From the NCBI RefSeq assembly GCF_012769535.1, contig NZ_CP046565.1:2742501-2806500 (forward strand): a stretch of DNA of 64,000 nucleotides, in the 5' to 3' direction. This document shows positions 1-8,859 of this stretch, in pieces (position 1 is the stretch's first letter; each line of letters starts with the position of its first letter). Origin of the DNA: Methylococcus geothermalis. Its GTDB lineage: Bacteria > Pseudomonadota > Gammaproteobacteria > Methylococcales > Methylococcaceae. Below the pieces are notes generated by a model. It was not told where the DNA came from, searched no databases, and saw only the letters and a list, made by a program, of their open reading frames with translations. The translations under genes and the position numbers were made by a program.

Positions 1-359
1 GCGCCGGCTTCTTCCAGCTTCTTTTTGATGTCGTCGGCTTCCTGCTTGGAAATGCCTTCCTTGACGGTGGAGGGCACGCCCTCGACCAGATCTTTCGCTT
101 CCTTCAGCCCCAGACCGGTGATCTCGCGGATCGCCTTGATCACGTTGACCTTGTTGGCGCCGAAGCTGGTCAGGACCACATCGAATTCGGTCTTCTCCTC
201 AACCACAGGCGCTGCTGCGCCTGCCGCTGCAGGAGCCACCGCGACCGCGGCTGCCGCCGAAACGCCGAACTTCTCCTCCATCGCCGAGATGAGATCCACG
301 ACCTCCATCACGGTCATGTTGGAAATGGTCTCAAGGATGTCTTCTTTGGAAACTGCCAT
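1..359 (-). CDS. rplL: 50S ribosomal protein L7/L12 (3' end cut by the window)
   Basis: This is the ribosomal stalk protein that recruits and stimulates GTPase factors such as EF-Tu and EF-G on the large subunit. The 119 codons visible start with [12 protein letters not shown]. They show the N-terminal dimerisation helix, an Ala/Pro-rich hinge at about residues 37-51 and most of the C-terminal factor-binding domain ([20 protein letters not shown]). Family members are about 120-128 residues, so only a few codons lie outside the window. It is the last visible gene of the rplKAJL group and follows rplJ by 39 bases. It is probably co-transcribed and co-regulated with rplJ. Confidence 0.97.
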   Translation of the reverse strand, partial: MAVSKEDILETISNMTVMEVVDLISAMEEKFGVSAAAAVAVAPAAAGAAAPVVEEKTEFDVVLTSFGANKVNVIKAIREITGLGLKEAKDLVEGVPSTVKEGISKQEADDIKKKLEEAG

Positions 360-398
360 GATAATTACTCCGAAATGTCTTTCTGCAAGCCCGGCGGA

Positions 399-926
399 TC
401 ACGCCGCCTGCTTCTGATCCCGAACCGCCGCCACGGTGCGCACGAACTTCGCGTGCGGTTCCGCCAGGGTACGGACGAACTTCTCGATCGGCGCCTTCAT
501 CGTGCCCATCAACATGCTGAGCGCCTGCTCGCGGTTCGGCAGCGATGCCAAACGCTCGAGCTCGGAAGGACCGTATTGTTTGCCGCCAACCGCCACCAAC
601 TTCACGACAAGCTTGTCGTTGGTCTTGGCGAATGCGCTGACTACGCGGGCTGCTGAGCCCGGGTCCTCAAGGGAAAACGCGAGAATCAAGGGACCTACCA
701 AGCCGTCCTGCATGCACTCGAAACTCGTGCCTTCAACGGCTTTGCGCGCCAAGGTGTTCTTGACCACGCGCAGGTAAACCCCAGACTCCCGCGCTTCCTT
801 GCGGAGCCGCGTCAGAGCGGAGACACTCAGTCCCCGGTACTCTGCCGCAACTGCGGAGTGCGCTTGCGCGGCAACGGCTGCAACCTCGGCGACGACCGCT
901 TTCTTGTCATCGAGTCTCAGTGCCAC
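399..926 (-). CDS. rplJ: 50S ribosomal protein L10
   Basis: L10 anchors L7/L12 dimers at the base of the ribosomal stalk, and in the E. coli paradigm the L10-L12 complex represses its own mRNA. The 175-residue product begins MALRLDDKK, has the usual L10 length, and contains the family segment RVVKNTLARKAVEGT near residues 53-67. The start is a GTG at 926, supported by a strong ribosome binding site (GGAGGT, five bases upstream on the minus strand). It lies between rplA (216 bases upstream) and rplL (39 bases downstream). Confidence 0.97.
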   Translation of the reverse strand: MALRLDDKKAVVAEVAAVAAQAHSAVAAEYRGLSVSALTRLRKEARESGVYLRVVKNTLARKAVEGTSFECMQDGLVGPLILAFSLEDPGSAARVVSAFAKTNDKLVVKLVAVGGKQYGPSELERLASLPNREQALSMLMGTMKAPIEKFVRTLAEPHAKFVRTVAAVRDQKQAA

Positions 927-1142
927 TCGTTACCTCCAGAAAAAGCTGAATAGTTTGGGAAACCATTCAGAGCCATGTCACCCCAACCGAGGCCGGGGAC
1001 TCTTGTAACGGCTCCCTTCGCCGATATTCGGCTTCAGTCACCGTCTGCGCAGGCTGGATCGATTAAGTGCACAAGGCACGCCTGCGGTCTTTGACGGTTA
1101 CCGGAAACCCGGCAACCCAAAGTTACATGATTTGTTACGGTT
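927..1142 (-). promoter_or_regulatory. rplJ leader, probable promoter and L10 autoregulatory region
   Basis: This 216-base gap between rplA and rplJ is the longest in the operon. In many bacteria the equivalent leader carries a promoter and an RNA structure bound by the L10-L12 complex. The sequence shows a GC-rich foldable stretch at about 983-1000 and the strong GGAGGT ribosome binding site just before rplJ. The regulatory role is inferred from position and family knowledge; I did not fold the RNA or identify the kink-turn. Confidence 0.45.
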
Positions 1143-1838
1143 CTACGCGGTCAGCGTGTTCTGGTCGACCGTCAGGCCGGGGCCCATGGTCGACGATACC
1201 GTGATCTTCTTGACATACACGCCCTTCGACGTGCTCGGCTTGAGCTTTTTGAGATCCACCAGCAAGGCTTCCAGATTCTCTTTCAGCGCCGCCGGCTCAA
1301 AGCTGAGTTTGCCGATCGTGCAATGGATGATGCCCTTCTTGTCGGTGCGGTAGCGGACTTGGCCAGCCTTGGCGTTCTTGACCGCCGTGGCGACATCCGG
1401 CGTGACGGTGCCGGTCTTGGGGTTCGGCATCAGTCCGCGCGGACCGAGAATCTGGCCCAACTGGCCCACGACGCGCATGGCATCCGGCGCCGCGATGACG
1501 ACGTCGAAATTCAGCTCACCGGCCTTCACCTGGGCACCCAGATCGTCCATGCCGACGATGTCCGCGCCCGCCGCCAAGGCGGCCTCGGCATTCGCCCCCT
1601 GGGCGAACACCGCCACCCGAACCGACTTGCCTGTCCCGTTGGGCAGCACGGTCGCACCGCGCACGGCCTGATCGGACTTGCGGGGATCGACGCCGAGATT
1701 GACGGCCACATCCACCGACTCGACGAATTTGACGGAGCTGACCGATTTCAGGACATTCAGCGCTTCCTCGATCGCATAAGCCTTGCCGGACTGAACCTGT
1801 TCTTTGATCGACTTGATCCGCTTGGTCAAACGAGCCAT
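1143..1838 (-). CDS. rplA: 50S ribosomal protein L1
   Basis: L1 forms the mobile L1 stalk next to the E site and in many bacteria represses translation of its own L11-L1 mRNA. The product is 231 residues from the ATG at 1838 ([15 protein letters not shown]) and carries the L1 signatures [15 protein letters not shown] and [12 protein letters not shown] immediately before (1841) could add one residue. I prefer the ATG because it overlaps the rplK stop by one base (TGATG), a typical translational coupling arrangement, and because it gives the usual N-terminus. Confidence 0.97.
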   Translation of the reverse strand: MARLTKRIKSIKEQVQSGKAYAIEEALNVLKSVSSVKFVESVDVAVNLGVDPRKSDQAVRGATVLPNGTGKSVRVAVFAQGANAEAALAAGADIVGMDDLGAQVKAGELNFDVVIAAPDAMRVVGQLGQILGPRGLMPNPKTGTVTPDVATAVKNAKAGQVRYRTDKKGIIHCTIGKLSFEPAALKENLEALLVDLKKLKPSTSKGVYVKKITVSSTMGPGLTVDQNTLTA

Positions 1839-2269
1839 CACACACCCTCCACAATCAGACCCATGCTGGTCGCGCTACCCGCAATCGTACGCACGGCCGC
1901 GTCCATATCCGCCGCCGTCAAATCCGGCATCTTCATCTTGGCGATTTCCTCCAACTGGGCCCGCGTAACCGTTCCGACCTTGTCGGTGTTCGGCTTCGAG
2001 CTGCCGGATTTCAGTCCGAGCGCCTTCTTCAGCAACACGGAAGCCGGTGGCGTCTTGGTGATGAACGTGAAGCTGCGGTCGGCATACACCGTGATGACGA
2101 CGGGAAGCGGCAAGCCCTTCTCGACGTTCTGGGTCTGGGCATTGAATGCCTTGCAGAACTCCATGATATTGACACCGCGCTGACCGAGCGCCGGCCCGAC
2201 CGGCGGGCTCGGATTGGCTTCGCCAGCCTTGACCTGAAGCTTGATGTAGCCTGTGATTTTCTTTGCCAT
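1838..2269 (-). CDS. rplK: 50S ribosomal protein L11
   Basis: L11 binds the GTPase-associated centre of 23S rRNA and is needed for RelA activation. The 143-residue sequence is full length. It starts [16 protein letters not shown] and has the proline-rich substrate of PrmA methylation ([18 protein letters not shown]) in the N-terminal domain and the rRNA-binding C-terminal domain with KMPDL. The cognate methyltransferase gene prmA is in this same window at 16083-16964. The stop codon overlaps the rplA start. Confidence 0.97.
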   Translation of the reverse strand: MAKKITGYIKLQVKAGEANPSPPVGPALGQRGVNIMEFCKAFNAQTQNVEKGLPLPVVITVYADRSFTFITKTPPASVLLKKALGLKSGSSKPNTDKVGTVTRAQLEEIAKMKMPDLTAADMDAAVRTIAGSATSMGLIVEGV

Positions 2270-2316
2270 TTTCTGACTCCTATGGGTACGAACGCCTGTG
2301 AGGCTCCCCTAAATAA

Positions 2317-2350
2317 ATAAAAAAGGGCCCGCGACGGCAGCCACGGCCCC
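2317..2350 (-). terminator. Terminator or attenuator between nusG and rplK
   Basis: Read on the minus strand, an imperfect GC-rich stem (outer arms GGGCC/GGCCC) is followed directly by TTTTTTATTTATTT. This has the form of an intrinsic terminator in the 99-base nusG-rplK gap. It would reduce read-through from secE-nusG into the ribosomal protein genes, which then need their own promoter. The stem is interrupted, so its strength is uncertain. Confidence 0.6.
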
Positions 2351-2368
2351 TGCTTGCAACCGCCTCGC

Positions 2369-2902
2369 CTAGCCTTTTTCGACCTGTCCGAATTCGAGCT
2401 CGACAGGCGTGGATCGTCCAAAAATGAGGACGGAAACTCTGAGCTTGCTCTTCTCGTAGTTGACTTCTTCGACGACGCCATTGAAGTCTTTGAACGGACC
2501 GTCGATGACGCGAACGACTTCGCCGACTTCGTAAAGCACCTTGTGCTTGGGCTTCTTGACCCCTTCCTCCACGCGCGCCAGAATCGCTTCCGCCTCGGCA
2601 TCGGTGATCGGCGCGGGATGGTCCGGCGTCCCGCCGACAAAACCCAACACCCGCGGCACGTCGCGCACCAGATGCCAAGTGTCGTCGTTCAACTCCATCT
2701 GGACCAGCACGTAGCCCGGGAAAAATTTCCGCTCGCCTTTACGCTGCTGGCCCTGCCGCATCTCGAGCACTTCCTCGGTGGGCACCAGAATTTTGCCGAA
2801 AAAGCGCTCCAGCCCGGCCCGGGCGATCCGCTCCTCCAAAGAGCGCTTCACGCGGTTCTCAAAATTCGAATAAGCTTGGATAACGTACCAGCGTAGCGCC
2901 AT
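2369..2902 (-). CDS. nusG: Transcription termination/antitermination factor NusG
   Basis: NusG binds RNA polymerase and links it to Rho or to the ribosome through NusE. The 177-residue protein has the N-terminal NGN domain ([19 protein letters not shown], then [19 protein letters not shown] and GFVGG) and a C-terminal KOW domain ([22 protein letters not shown]). It follows secE by nine bases, the normal secE-nusG pair. Length and domain order match the E. coli protein of 181 residues. Confidence 0.97.
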   Translation of the reverse strand: MALRWYVIQAYSNFENRVKRSLEERIARAGLERFFGKILVPTEEVLEMRQGQQRKGERKFFPGYVLVQMELNDDTWHLVRDVPRVLGFVGGTPDHPAPITDAEAEAILARVEEGVKKPKHKVLYEVGEVVRVIDGPFKDFNGVVEEVNYEKSKLRVSVLIFGRSTPVELEFGQVEKG

Positions 2903-2911
2903 GACCGCCCC

Positions 2912-3286
2912 TTACCCCGTGATCGAGGTGATTGCCCAGAACAGGAGCATGTCGAGCAGCCAGAGGAAAATTCCGACAAAAAACACCAGCGCGACAACCA
3001 TCAAAGTAGCCTGAGCGGCCTCCTGCCTCGTCGGCCAGACCACTTTTCGCACTTCGATGCGCGATTCGCGGAAAAATCCGAGCAACGTCCGACCCTTGGC
3101 TGTTGTGGACACGAGTCCCGCCGCGAATACCCCGGCGCCGATGAGCCCAAGAGTGCGATAGACGATCGAATAATCGCCGAAATAGTAGTATCCGACGATG
3201 CCCGCGAATAGAAATACCAGCGCAAGAACGAGCTTGACGGTATCCAGACCGGAAACACCGGACTCTGAAGTAGTTTGAGTAGACAT
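2912..3286 (-). CDS. secE: Preprotein translocase subunit SecE
   Basis: SecE clamps SecY in the protein-conducting channel of the inner membrane. From the ATG at 3286 (MSTQTTSESGVSG) the protein has 124 residues and three hydrophobic segments, as in enterobacterial SecE: about 14-34, 43-58 and 92-120. The conserved amphipathic segment RIEVRKVVWPTRQEA precedes the last helix. The frame stays open for 12 more codons upstream, but those codons run into the hairpin behind tRNA-Trp and give no conserved sequence. Co-directional with nusG, nine bases downstream. Confidence 0.93.
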   Translation of the reverse strand: MSTQTTSESGVSGLDTVKLVLALVFLFAGIVGYYYFGDYSIVYRTLGLIGAGVFAAGLVSTTAKGRTLLGFFRESRIEVRKVVWPTRQEAAQATLMVVALVFFVGIFLWLLDMLLFWAITSITG

Positions 3287-3310
3287 GCGCCGGACTGCTA
3301 TGAAATAAAA

Positions 3311-3334
3311 GGGGGCGCCCATTACCGGGCGCCC
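3311..3334 (-). terminator. Hairpin between tRNA-Trp and secE
   Basis: An eight-base perfect inverted repeat (GGGCGCCC, loop of six) is followed on the minus strand by CCTTTTATTTC. It sits just after the tRNA-Trp 3' end and before the secE start. It could be an intrinsic terminator or attenuator limiting transcription from the tuf-tRNA unit into secE-nusG, or a processing signal. Confidence 0.55.
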
Positions 3335-3345
3335 ACATCATGTCG

Positions 3346-3421
3346 TGGCAGGCCAGGAGGGGCTCGAACCCCCAACCTGCGGTTTTGGAGACCGCTGCTC
3401 TACCAATTGAGCTACTGACCT
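3346..3421 (-). tRNA. tRNA-Trp (anticodon CCA)
   Basis: A 76-base cloverleaf on the minus strand, with acceptor arms AGGTCAG/CTGGCCT, a D-arm, anticodon loop CTCCAAA giving CCA, and a GGTTCGAGCC-type T-arm. The 3' CCA is encoded. It stands between tuf and secE, as in E. coli-like tufB loci. Confidence 0.97.
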
Positions 3422-3465
3422 AAATAAATATCGGATGCGAGCGAAACCCGTTCGCTCTGCCGCCC

Positions 3466-4656
<1,191 letters not shown>

Positions 4657-4722
4657 CCGCCAACACCCCTGATTCGGCTATTTCAATTTCAATTCAGTCA
4701 AAAACGATTCACAGATATACGA

Positions 4723-4798
<76 letters not shown>

Positions 4799-4828
4799 AA
4801 ATCAATTTGTAAAGCGCCATCACAACAC

Positions 4829-4902
<74 letters not shown>

Positions 4903-4918
4903 GTACCACAAAATCCAA

Positions 4919-5004
<86 letters not shown>

Positions 5005-5084
5005 TAAGCGGAAAGCGCGCATTCTTCCAGAGTCCTGCGGCCGTGTCAAGCAAACGTCAGTTTGTCTTCCCGCAGCGCACGCCT

Positions 5085-5648
5085 TCAAACGTGCAAGCGG
5101 TTCATCGCTTGGTCGACGTTACCCGCCAGCAACTCGGGCAGACAGCCCGCGGCTTTTTCGATCGCCCCGAATATGGCTTGGCGATCGACGGCGGAAGGTG
5201 CCGCCAGAACATAGTCCGCCACCGCCATGGGACCGACCGGGCGCCCGATTCCGATCCGCAACCGCATGAATTTCCCGCTTCCCAGTCGAGCCATGATGTC
5301 GCGGAGGCCGTTATGCCCGCCGTGACCACCGTCCCGCTTGATGCGAACCACCCCAGGCTCGAAATCGAGTTCGTCATGAACCACCAGGACATGCTCGGGC
5401 GCGATCTTGTAAAACCTGGCTATCGCTGCGACTGCGAGCCCGCTCCGGTTCATGAAGGTCAAAGGCTCCATGAGGTAGATGGGCTCGGCTGCCTCGATCG
5501 TGCCCACGCGGCCATGGAAACGGGATTCTTCCCGCAATACGCAGGCGTGGGCGGACGCCAGTCTGTCAACAAACCAAAACCCGGCATTATGCCGGGTTTT
5601 GTCATAGGCCGGACCCGGGTTGCCCAGGCCGACAATCAGCTTGACCAT
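5085..5648 (-). CDS. pth: Peptidyl-tRNA hydrolase
   Basis: Pth hydrolyses the ester bond of peptidyl-tRNAs that drop off ribosomes, recycling tRNA. The 187-residue sequence is full length for the family. It has the N-terminal signature VGLGNPGPAYDKTRHNAGF, which includes the catalytic histidine and substrate-binding asparagine, and the later motifs LTFMNRSG and HDELDFEPG. It follows rplY, a common pairing. An unusually perfect hairpin lies inside the coding sequence over the KTRHNAGFW codons (5576-5600). Confidence 0.97.
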   Translation of the reverse strand: MVKLIVGLGNPGPAYDKTRHNAGFWFVDRLASAHACVLREESRFHGRVGTIEAAEPIYLMEPLTFMNRSGLAVAAIARFYKIAPEHVLVVHDELDFEPGVVRIKRDGGHGGHNGLRDIMARLGSGKFMRLRIGIGRPVGPMAVADYVLAAPSAVDRQAIFGAIEKAAGCLPELLAGNVDQAMNRLHV

Positions 5649-5662
5649 CCCACCCGGACCGA

Positions 5663-6271
5663 TCAGCCCGCCTCGCCCTCGCCGCTTTCCGCGGTGCGCG
5701 GCGCATGCACGGAAACCACCGGAAGATCGTGGCCGGCACCCTGGGTCAGCGCATGGATTTCGACCCCGGCCGGCAGCTTCAGGTCGGAAAGATGGACGAT
5801 ATCGCCGATATCGAGCTGAGCCAGATCGACTTCGATGTACTCGGGCAGATCTTTGGAGAAGCAGTGCACCTCCACATCCACCATGCTATGGGATACGACC
5901 CCGCCCCTCTTGACGCCCACCGAAGATTCCTGATTGATGAAATGCAGCGGCACGTGCACGCGAATCTTGTCAGCCGCGTTGACACGCAGAAAATCCATGT
6001 GCATCACGATGGGCTTGGCGGGGTGGCGTTGCACGGCTTTCAAAATGGCGCTTTCTTCGCGACCGTCGAACCGAATCGTCAGCACGTGCGAGTATGTGGC
6101 TTCGTTTTCCAGACTCTTGACGACCTTGTGATGCTCCAGCAACAGCGGCACCGGCTCGCCGCCGCCGCCATAAAGCACCGCGGGGACCTTGCCGGCATGG
6201 CGCAGGCGGCGGGACGCACCCTTCCCCAACTGATGTCGCAACTCGGCTTCAAATTCGAAACTGCCTACCAT
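5663..6271 (-). CDS. rplY: 50S ribosomal protein L25/general stress protein Ctc
   Basis: L25 binds 5S rRNA. This is the long Ctc form (202 residues) with an N-terminal 5S-binding domain (about 1-95) and a C-terminal TL5-type beta domain. The ATG at 6271 (MVGSFEFEAELR) has a well placed ribosome binding site (GGAG, about six bases upstream). A TTG at 6283 would add four residues but lies inside that ribosome binding site region, so I reject it. It stands between prs and pth, the standard prs-rplY-pth order. Confidence 0.94.
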   Translation of the reverse strand: MVGSFEFEAELRHQLGKGASRRLRHAGKVPAVLYGGGGEPVPLLLEHHKVVKSLENEATYSHVLTIRFDGREESAILKAVQRHPAKPIVMHMDFLRVNAADKIRVHVPLHFINQESSVGVKRGGVVSHSMVDVEVHCFSKDLPEYIEVDLAQLDIGDIVHLSDLKLPAGVEIHALTQGAGHDLPVVSVHAPRTAESGEGEAG

Positions 6272-6319
6272 CTCTTTCTCCAAAATACTCTTAGCAGATA
6301 TTGAAAAACGGGGACGCCA

Positions 6320-7273
6320 TCAATCCACATACAGCGAACTGACCGACTCCCCCATGGCGATACGGCGGATGGTCTCCGCCAGCATTTCGGCAATGGTCAA
6401 TTGCCGGATTCTTCCGCAGGCTCGGGCCCGCTCCTGCAACGGGATCGTGTCGGTCACCACCAACTCATCGAGCATCGATGCCTCGATATTGTCGACAGCG
6501 GGTCCGGAAAGCACGGGGTGCGTGCAATACGCCACCACTTTTTCGGCGCCGTGCTCCTTCAAGGCACCGGCAGCTTTACATAGGGTGCCGGCGGTATCGA
6601 CGAGGTCGTCGACCATGACGCAGGTCCGCCCACGGACATCGCCGATGATGTTCATGACCTTCGCCTCGTTCGCGCGCGGACGGCGCTTGTCGATGATGGC
6701 CAGATCGGCGTCATCGAGCCGCTTGGCCAGCGCCCGGGCCCTGACCACCCCGCCGACGTCGGGCGACACCACCATGAGGTCGGGATATTTCTGGCGCCAG
6801 ACATCGCCGAGCAATATCGGCGAAGCATAGACGTTGTCCACAGGCACGTCGAAAAAGCCTTGAATCTGATCGGCGTGAAGGTCCACCGTCAGCACCCGAT
6901 CGGCACCGGCGGCGCAGATCATCTTGGCCACCAGTTTCGCAGTGATGGGAACCCTGGCGGAGCGAATGCGCCGATCCTGCCTCGCGTAGCCGAAATAGGG
7001 GATGACCGCGGTGATGACCGATGCGGACGACCGGCGCAAAGCGTCGATCATGACGAGAAGCTCCATGAGATTCTCGTTGATGGGCTGCGAGGTGGGCTGA
7101 ATGACGAACACTTCGCGCCCGCGCACGTGCTCCTCGATCTCGACCGCGATTTCGCCGTCACTGAACCGCCCCACGGTCGCCATGCCCAGGCGCATGTTGA
7201 GCTTGCGCACAACGCCTTCGGCAAGGGGGAGATTTGCATTACCCGAGAACACCATGAAGGAGGTGTCGGTCAT
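6320..7273 (-). CDS. prs: Ribose-phosphate pyrophosphokinase (PRPP synthase)
   Basis: The enzyme makes 5-phosphoribosyl-1-diphosphate from ribose-5-phosphate and ATP, the precursor for nucleotides, histidine and tryptophan. The 317-residue length is standard. Visible motifs include the flexible catalytic loop region ([18 protein letters not shown]), the PRPP-binding loop [13 protein letters not shown] at about 217-229, and [11 protein letters not shown]. The order ispE, tRNA-Gln, prs, rplY, pth is conserved in many gammaproteobacteria. Confidence 0.98.
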   Translation of the reverse strand: MTDTSFMVFSGNANLPLAEGVVRKLNMRLGMATVGRFSDGEIAVEIEEHVRGREVFVIQPTSQPINENLMELLVMIDALRRSSASVITAVIPYFGYARQDRRIRSARVPITAKLVAKMICAAGADRVLTVDLHADQIQGFFDVPVDNVYASPILLGDVWRQKYPDLMVVSPDVGGVVRARALAKRLDDADLAIIDKRRPRANEAKVMNIIGDVRGRTCVMVDDLVDTAGTLCKAAGALKEHGAEKVVAYCTHPVLSGPAVDNIEASMLDELVVTDTIPLQERARACGRIRQLTIAEMLAETIRRIAMGESVSSLYVD

Positions 7274-7306
7274 CGTGCACTCCAGATATCGACACAGACA
7301 GGGAGT

Positions 7307-7381
7307 TGGCTGGGGCGCCAGGATTCGAACCTGGGAATGCCGGGATCAAAACCCGGTGCCTTACCGCTTGGCTACGCCCCA
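7307..7381 (-). tRNA. tRNA-Gln (anticodon TTG)
   Basis: A 75-base tRNA on the minus strand with acceptor arms TGGGGCG/CGCCCCA, anticodon TTG in loop TTTTGAT and an encoded CCA end. It lies in the short gap between ispE and prs, a conserved location for a glutamine tRNA. Confidence 0.96.
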
Positions 7382-7387
7382 AAAAAA

Positions 7388-8251
7388 TCAAATGCAGGAT
7401 GACAGCCCGCTCAGCGCCTCGTAGAGAGGCGACAGGTTGCGGCCGGACGCCACCATGGCAGTCCAGGCGCCGGCCAACGCCTCATGCGAGGCTCTGGCCT
7501 CTTCCTCGCTGCCATGGACCGAATACACGCAGGCGCCGGTGCCCGTCAGACGGACATCCGGGGAATACTTCGCCAGCGCGCGCATCGCCTCGGCCACGAC
7601 CGGGTATCGACGCACGACGGCATCGAGACAATGATTCTCGTGGCTTCCCGCAAGGAAGTCGGCTATTGTGATCGGCTCATTATCCCTTGTCAAATCGGGG
7701 GCGCCAAAAATCTCGGCGGTCGAGACATGGCAAGGCGGCACGACGATGACGTACCAGGGCTCGGGCAGTTCCACGATCTGCAACCTTTCGCCCACCCCTT
7801 CCGCCCACGCGGCGTGGCCGAACACGAAGATGGGCACATCGGCTCCCAGCCGCAGACCGACACTCATCAGCGTCTCCCTATCCAGACCCAACGCCCACAA
7901 GCGGTTCAGCGCCACCAGCGTGGTCGCGGCATCCGAGCTTCCGCCACCCAGGCCGCCGCCCATCGGCAGGTTTTTTTCCAAGATGATATCCGCCCCGGCG
8001 GACACACCGGCGTAGTCTTTCAGCAACTGGGCAGCGCGGATGATCAGATTCTGCTCCGCCGGCACGCCTGCCAGCGGTTCCCGCAGCGCAAGCTCGCCGG
8101 AAGCATTGGCTCGAAACTCGAGCCAATCGCACCAATCCACGAACTGGAAGACCGTCTGCAGGTTATGGTAGCCGTCGGCGCGGCGACCCGTGATCCGGAG
8201 AGTCAGATTGAGCTTCGCCGGCGCAGGCAGGCGCAGAGAGGGCGACTTCAT
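7388..8251 (-). CDS. ispE: 4-diphosphocytidyl-2-C-methyl-D-erythritol kinase
   Basis: IspE phosphorylates CDP-ME in the methylerythritol phosphate route to isoprenoids, which would also supply precursors for the sterols handled by the operon at 47775-54266. The product is a GHMP kinase with the N-terminal PAPAKLNLTLRI segment, the ATP-binding loop PMGGGLGGGSSDAA and a C-terminal LTGTGACVYS motif. The start at 8251 (MKSPSLRLPAPAK, 287 residues) is chosen over the longer open frame because it overlaps the lolB stop by four bases (ATGA) and matches family length. Confidence 0.96.
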   Translation of the reverse strand: MKSPSLRLPAPAKLNLTLRITGRRADGYHNLQTVFQFVDWCDWLEFRANASGELALREPLAGVPAEQNLIIRAAQLLKDYAGVSAGADIILEKNLPMGGGLGGGSSDAATTLVALNRLWALGLDRETLMSVGLRLGADVPIFVFGHAAWAEGVGERLQIVELPEPWYVIVVPPCHVSTAEIFGAPDLTRDNEPITIADFLAGSHENHCLDAVVRRYPVVAEAMRALAKYSPDVRLTGTGACVYSVHGSEEEARASHEALAGAWTAMVASGRNLSPLYEALSGLSSCI

Positions 8252-8859
8252 ACCCGAGAATTCCCGATGGTCCATTCGTCCGCGAACAGCTTCAGCTTGA
8301 GCGAGCGCCCCTGGATCAGTACTTTCTGCGGCAGCACGAACCGGTCCCAGTCGCGATAGCGCTCGTAATCGAGGGACCATTCCGCCTGCTTCAGATGCTT
8401 GAGACGGCCATCCGGATACAGATCCATGTCTTCGCTTGCCTCACCCGGCGCCGATACGCCCAAAACCCAGTAGCGCAAGCTCTGCAGCGGAATGGAAAAT
8501 CCCAGTTTTTCCTTCAAAAGAGCGTCGGGATCACGGGAAATCCTTTCGTTCCCATGACCTTCGTTGATGAGAATCAGGTCGTCCTGGAGGACGATGGAAA
8601 CCGTCCCCTGATTCAAGGGGCCGGAAACCAGCAAGCGATCCTGGCGCCCGTCATGGTCCCAGGCCAGGCTGGCCTGCCAGGCATCGTCCGGGGTCTGCAC
8701 CGCGATGCGCCCTTCCAGCCGCCAACGCTCCAGGCCGGCCAGGTGCGCAGCATCCACCGCGGCAGGCCGAGTCTGCACCCGGGTGCAGCCGTGCAACCCA
8801 ATGACTATCGACAACACGACCAGGACCGCCGCGGCGCAAGAAAACCGATCAGGCATCAT
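8248..8859 (-). CDS. lolB: Outer-membrane lipoprotein LolB
   Basis: LolB receives lipoproteins from the periplasmic carrier LolA and inserts them into the outer membrane. The 203-residue protein has a lipoprotein signal (hydrophobic run to about residue 24 and Cys25 in the lipobox LHGC). The mature part has the LolB pattern WRLEGRIAV, LAWDHDG and the late LPQKVLIQG. It is translationally coupled on both sides: its start overlaps the stop of the TPR gene, and its stop overlaps ispE. ATG codons at 8859 and 8856 are both possible. Confidence 0.93.
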   Translation of the reverse strand: MMPDRFSCAAAVLVVLSIVIGLHGCTRVQTRPAAVDAAHLAGLERWRLEGRIAVQTPDDAWQASLAWDHDGRQDRLLVSGPLNQGTVSIVLQDDLILINEGHGNERISRDPDALLKEKLGFSIPLQSLRYWVLGVSAPGEASEDMDLYPDGRLKHLKQAEWSLDYERYRDWDRFVLPQKVLIQGRSLKLKLFADEWTIGNSRV

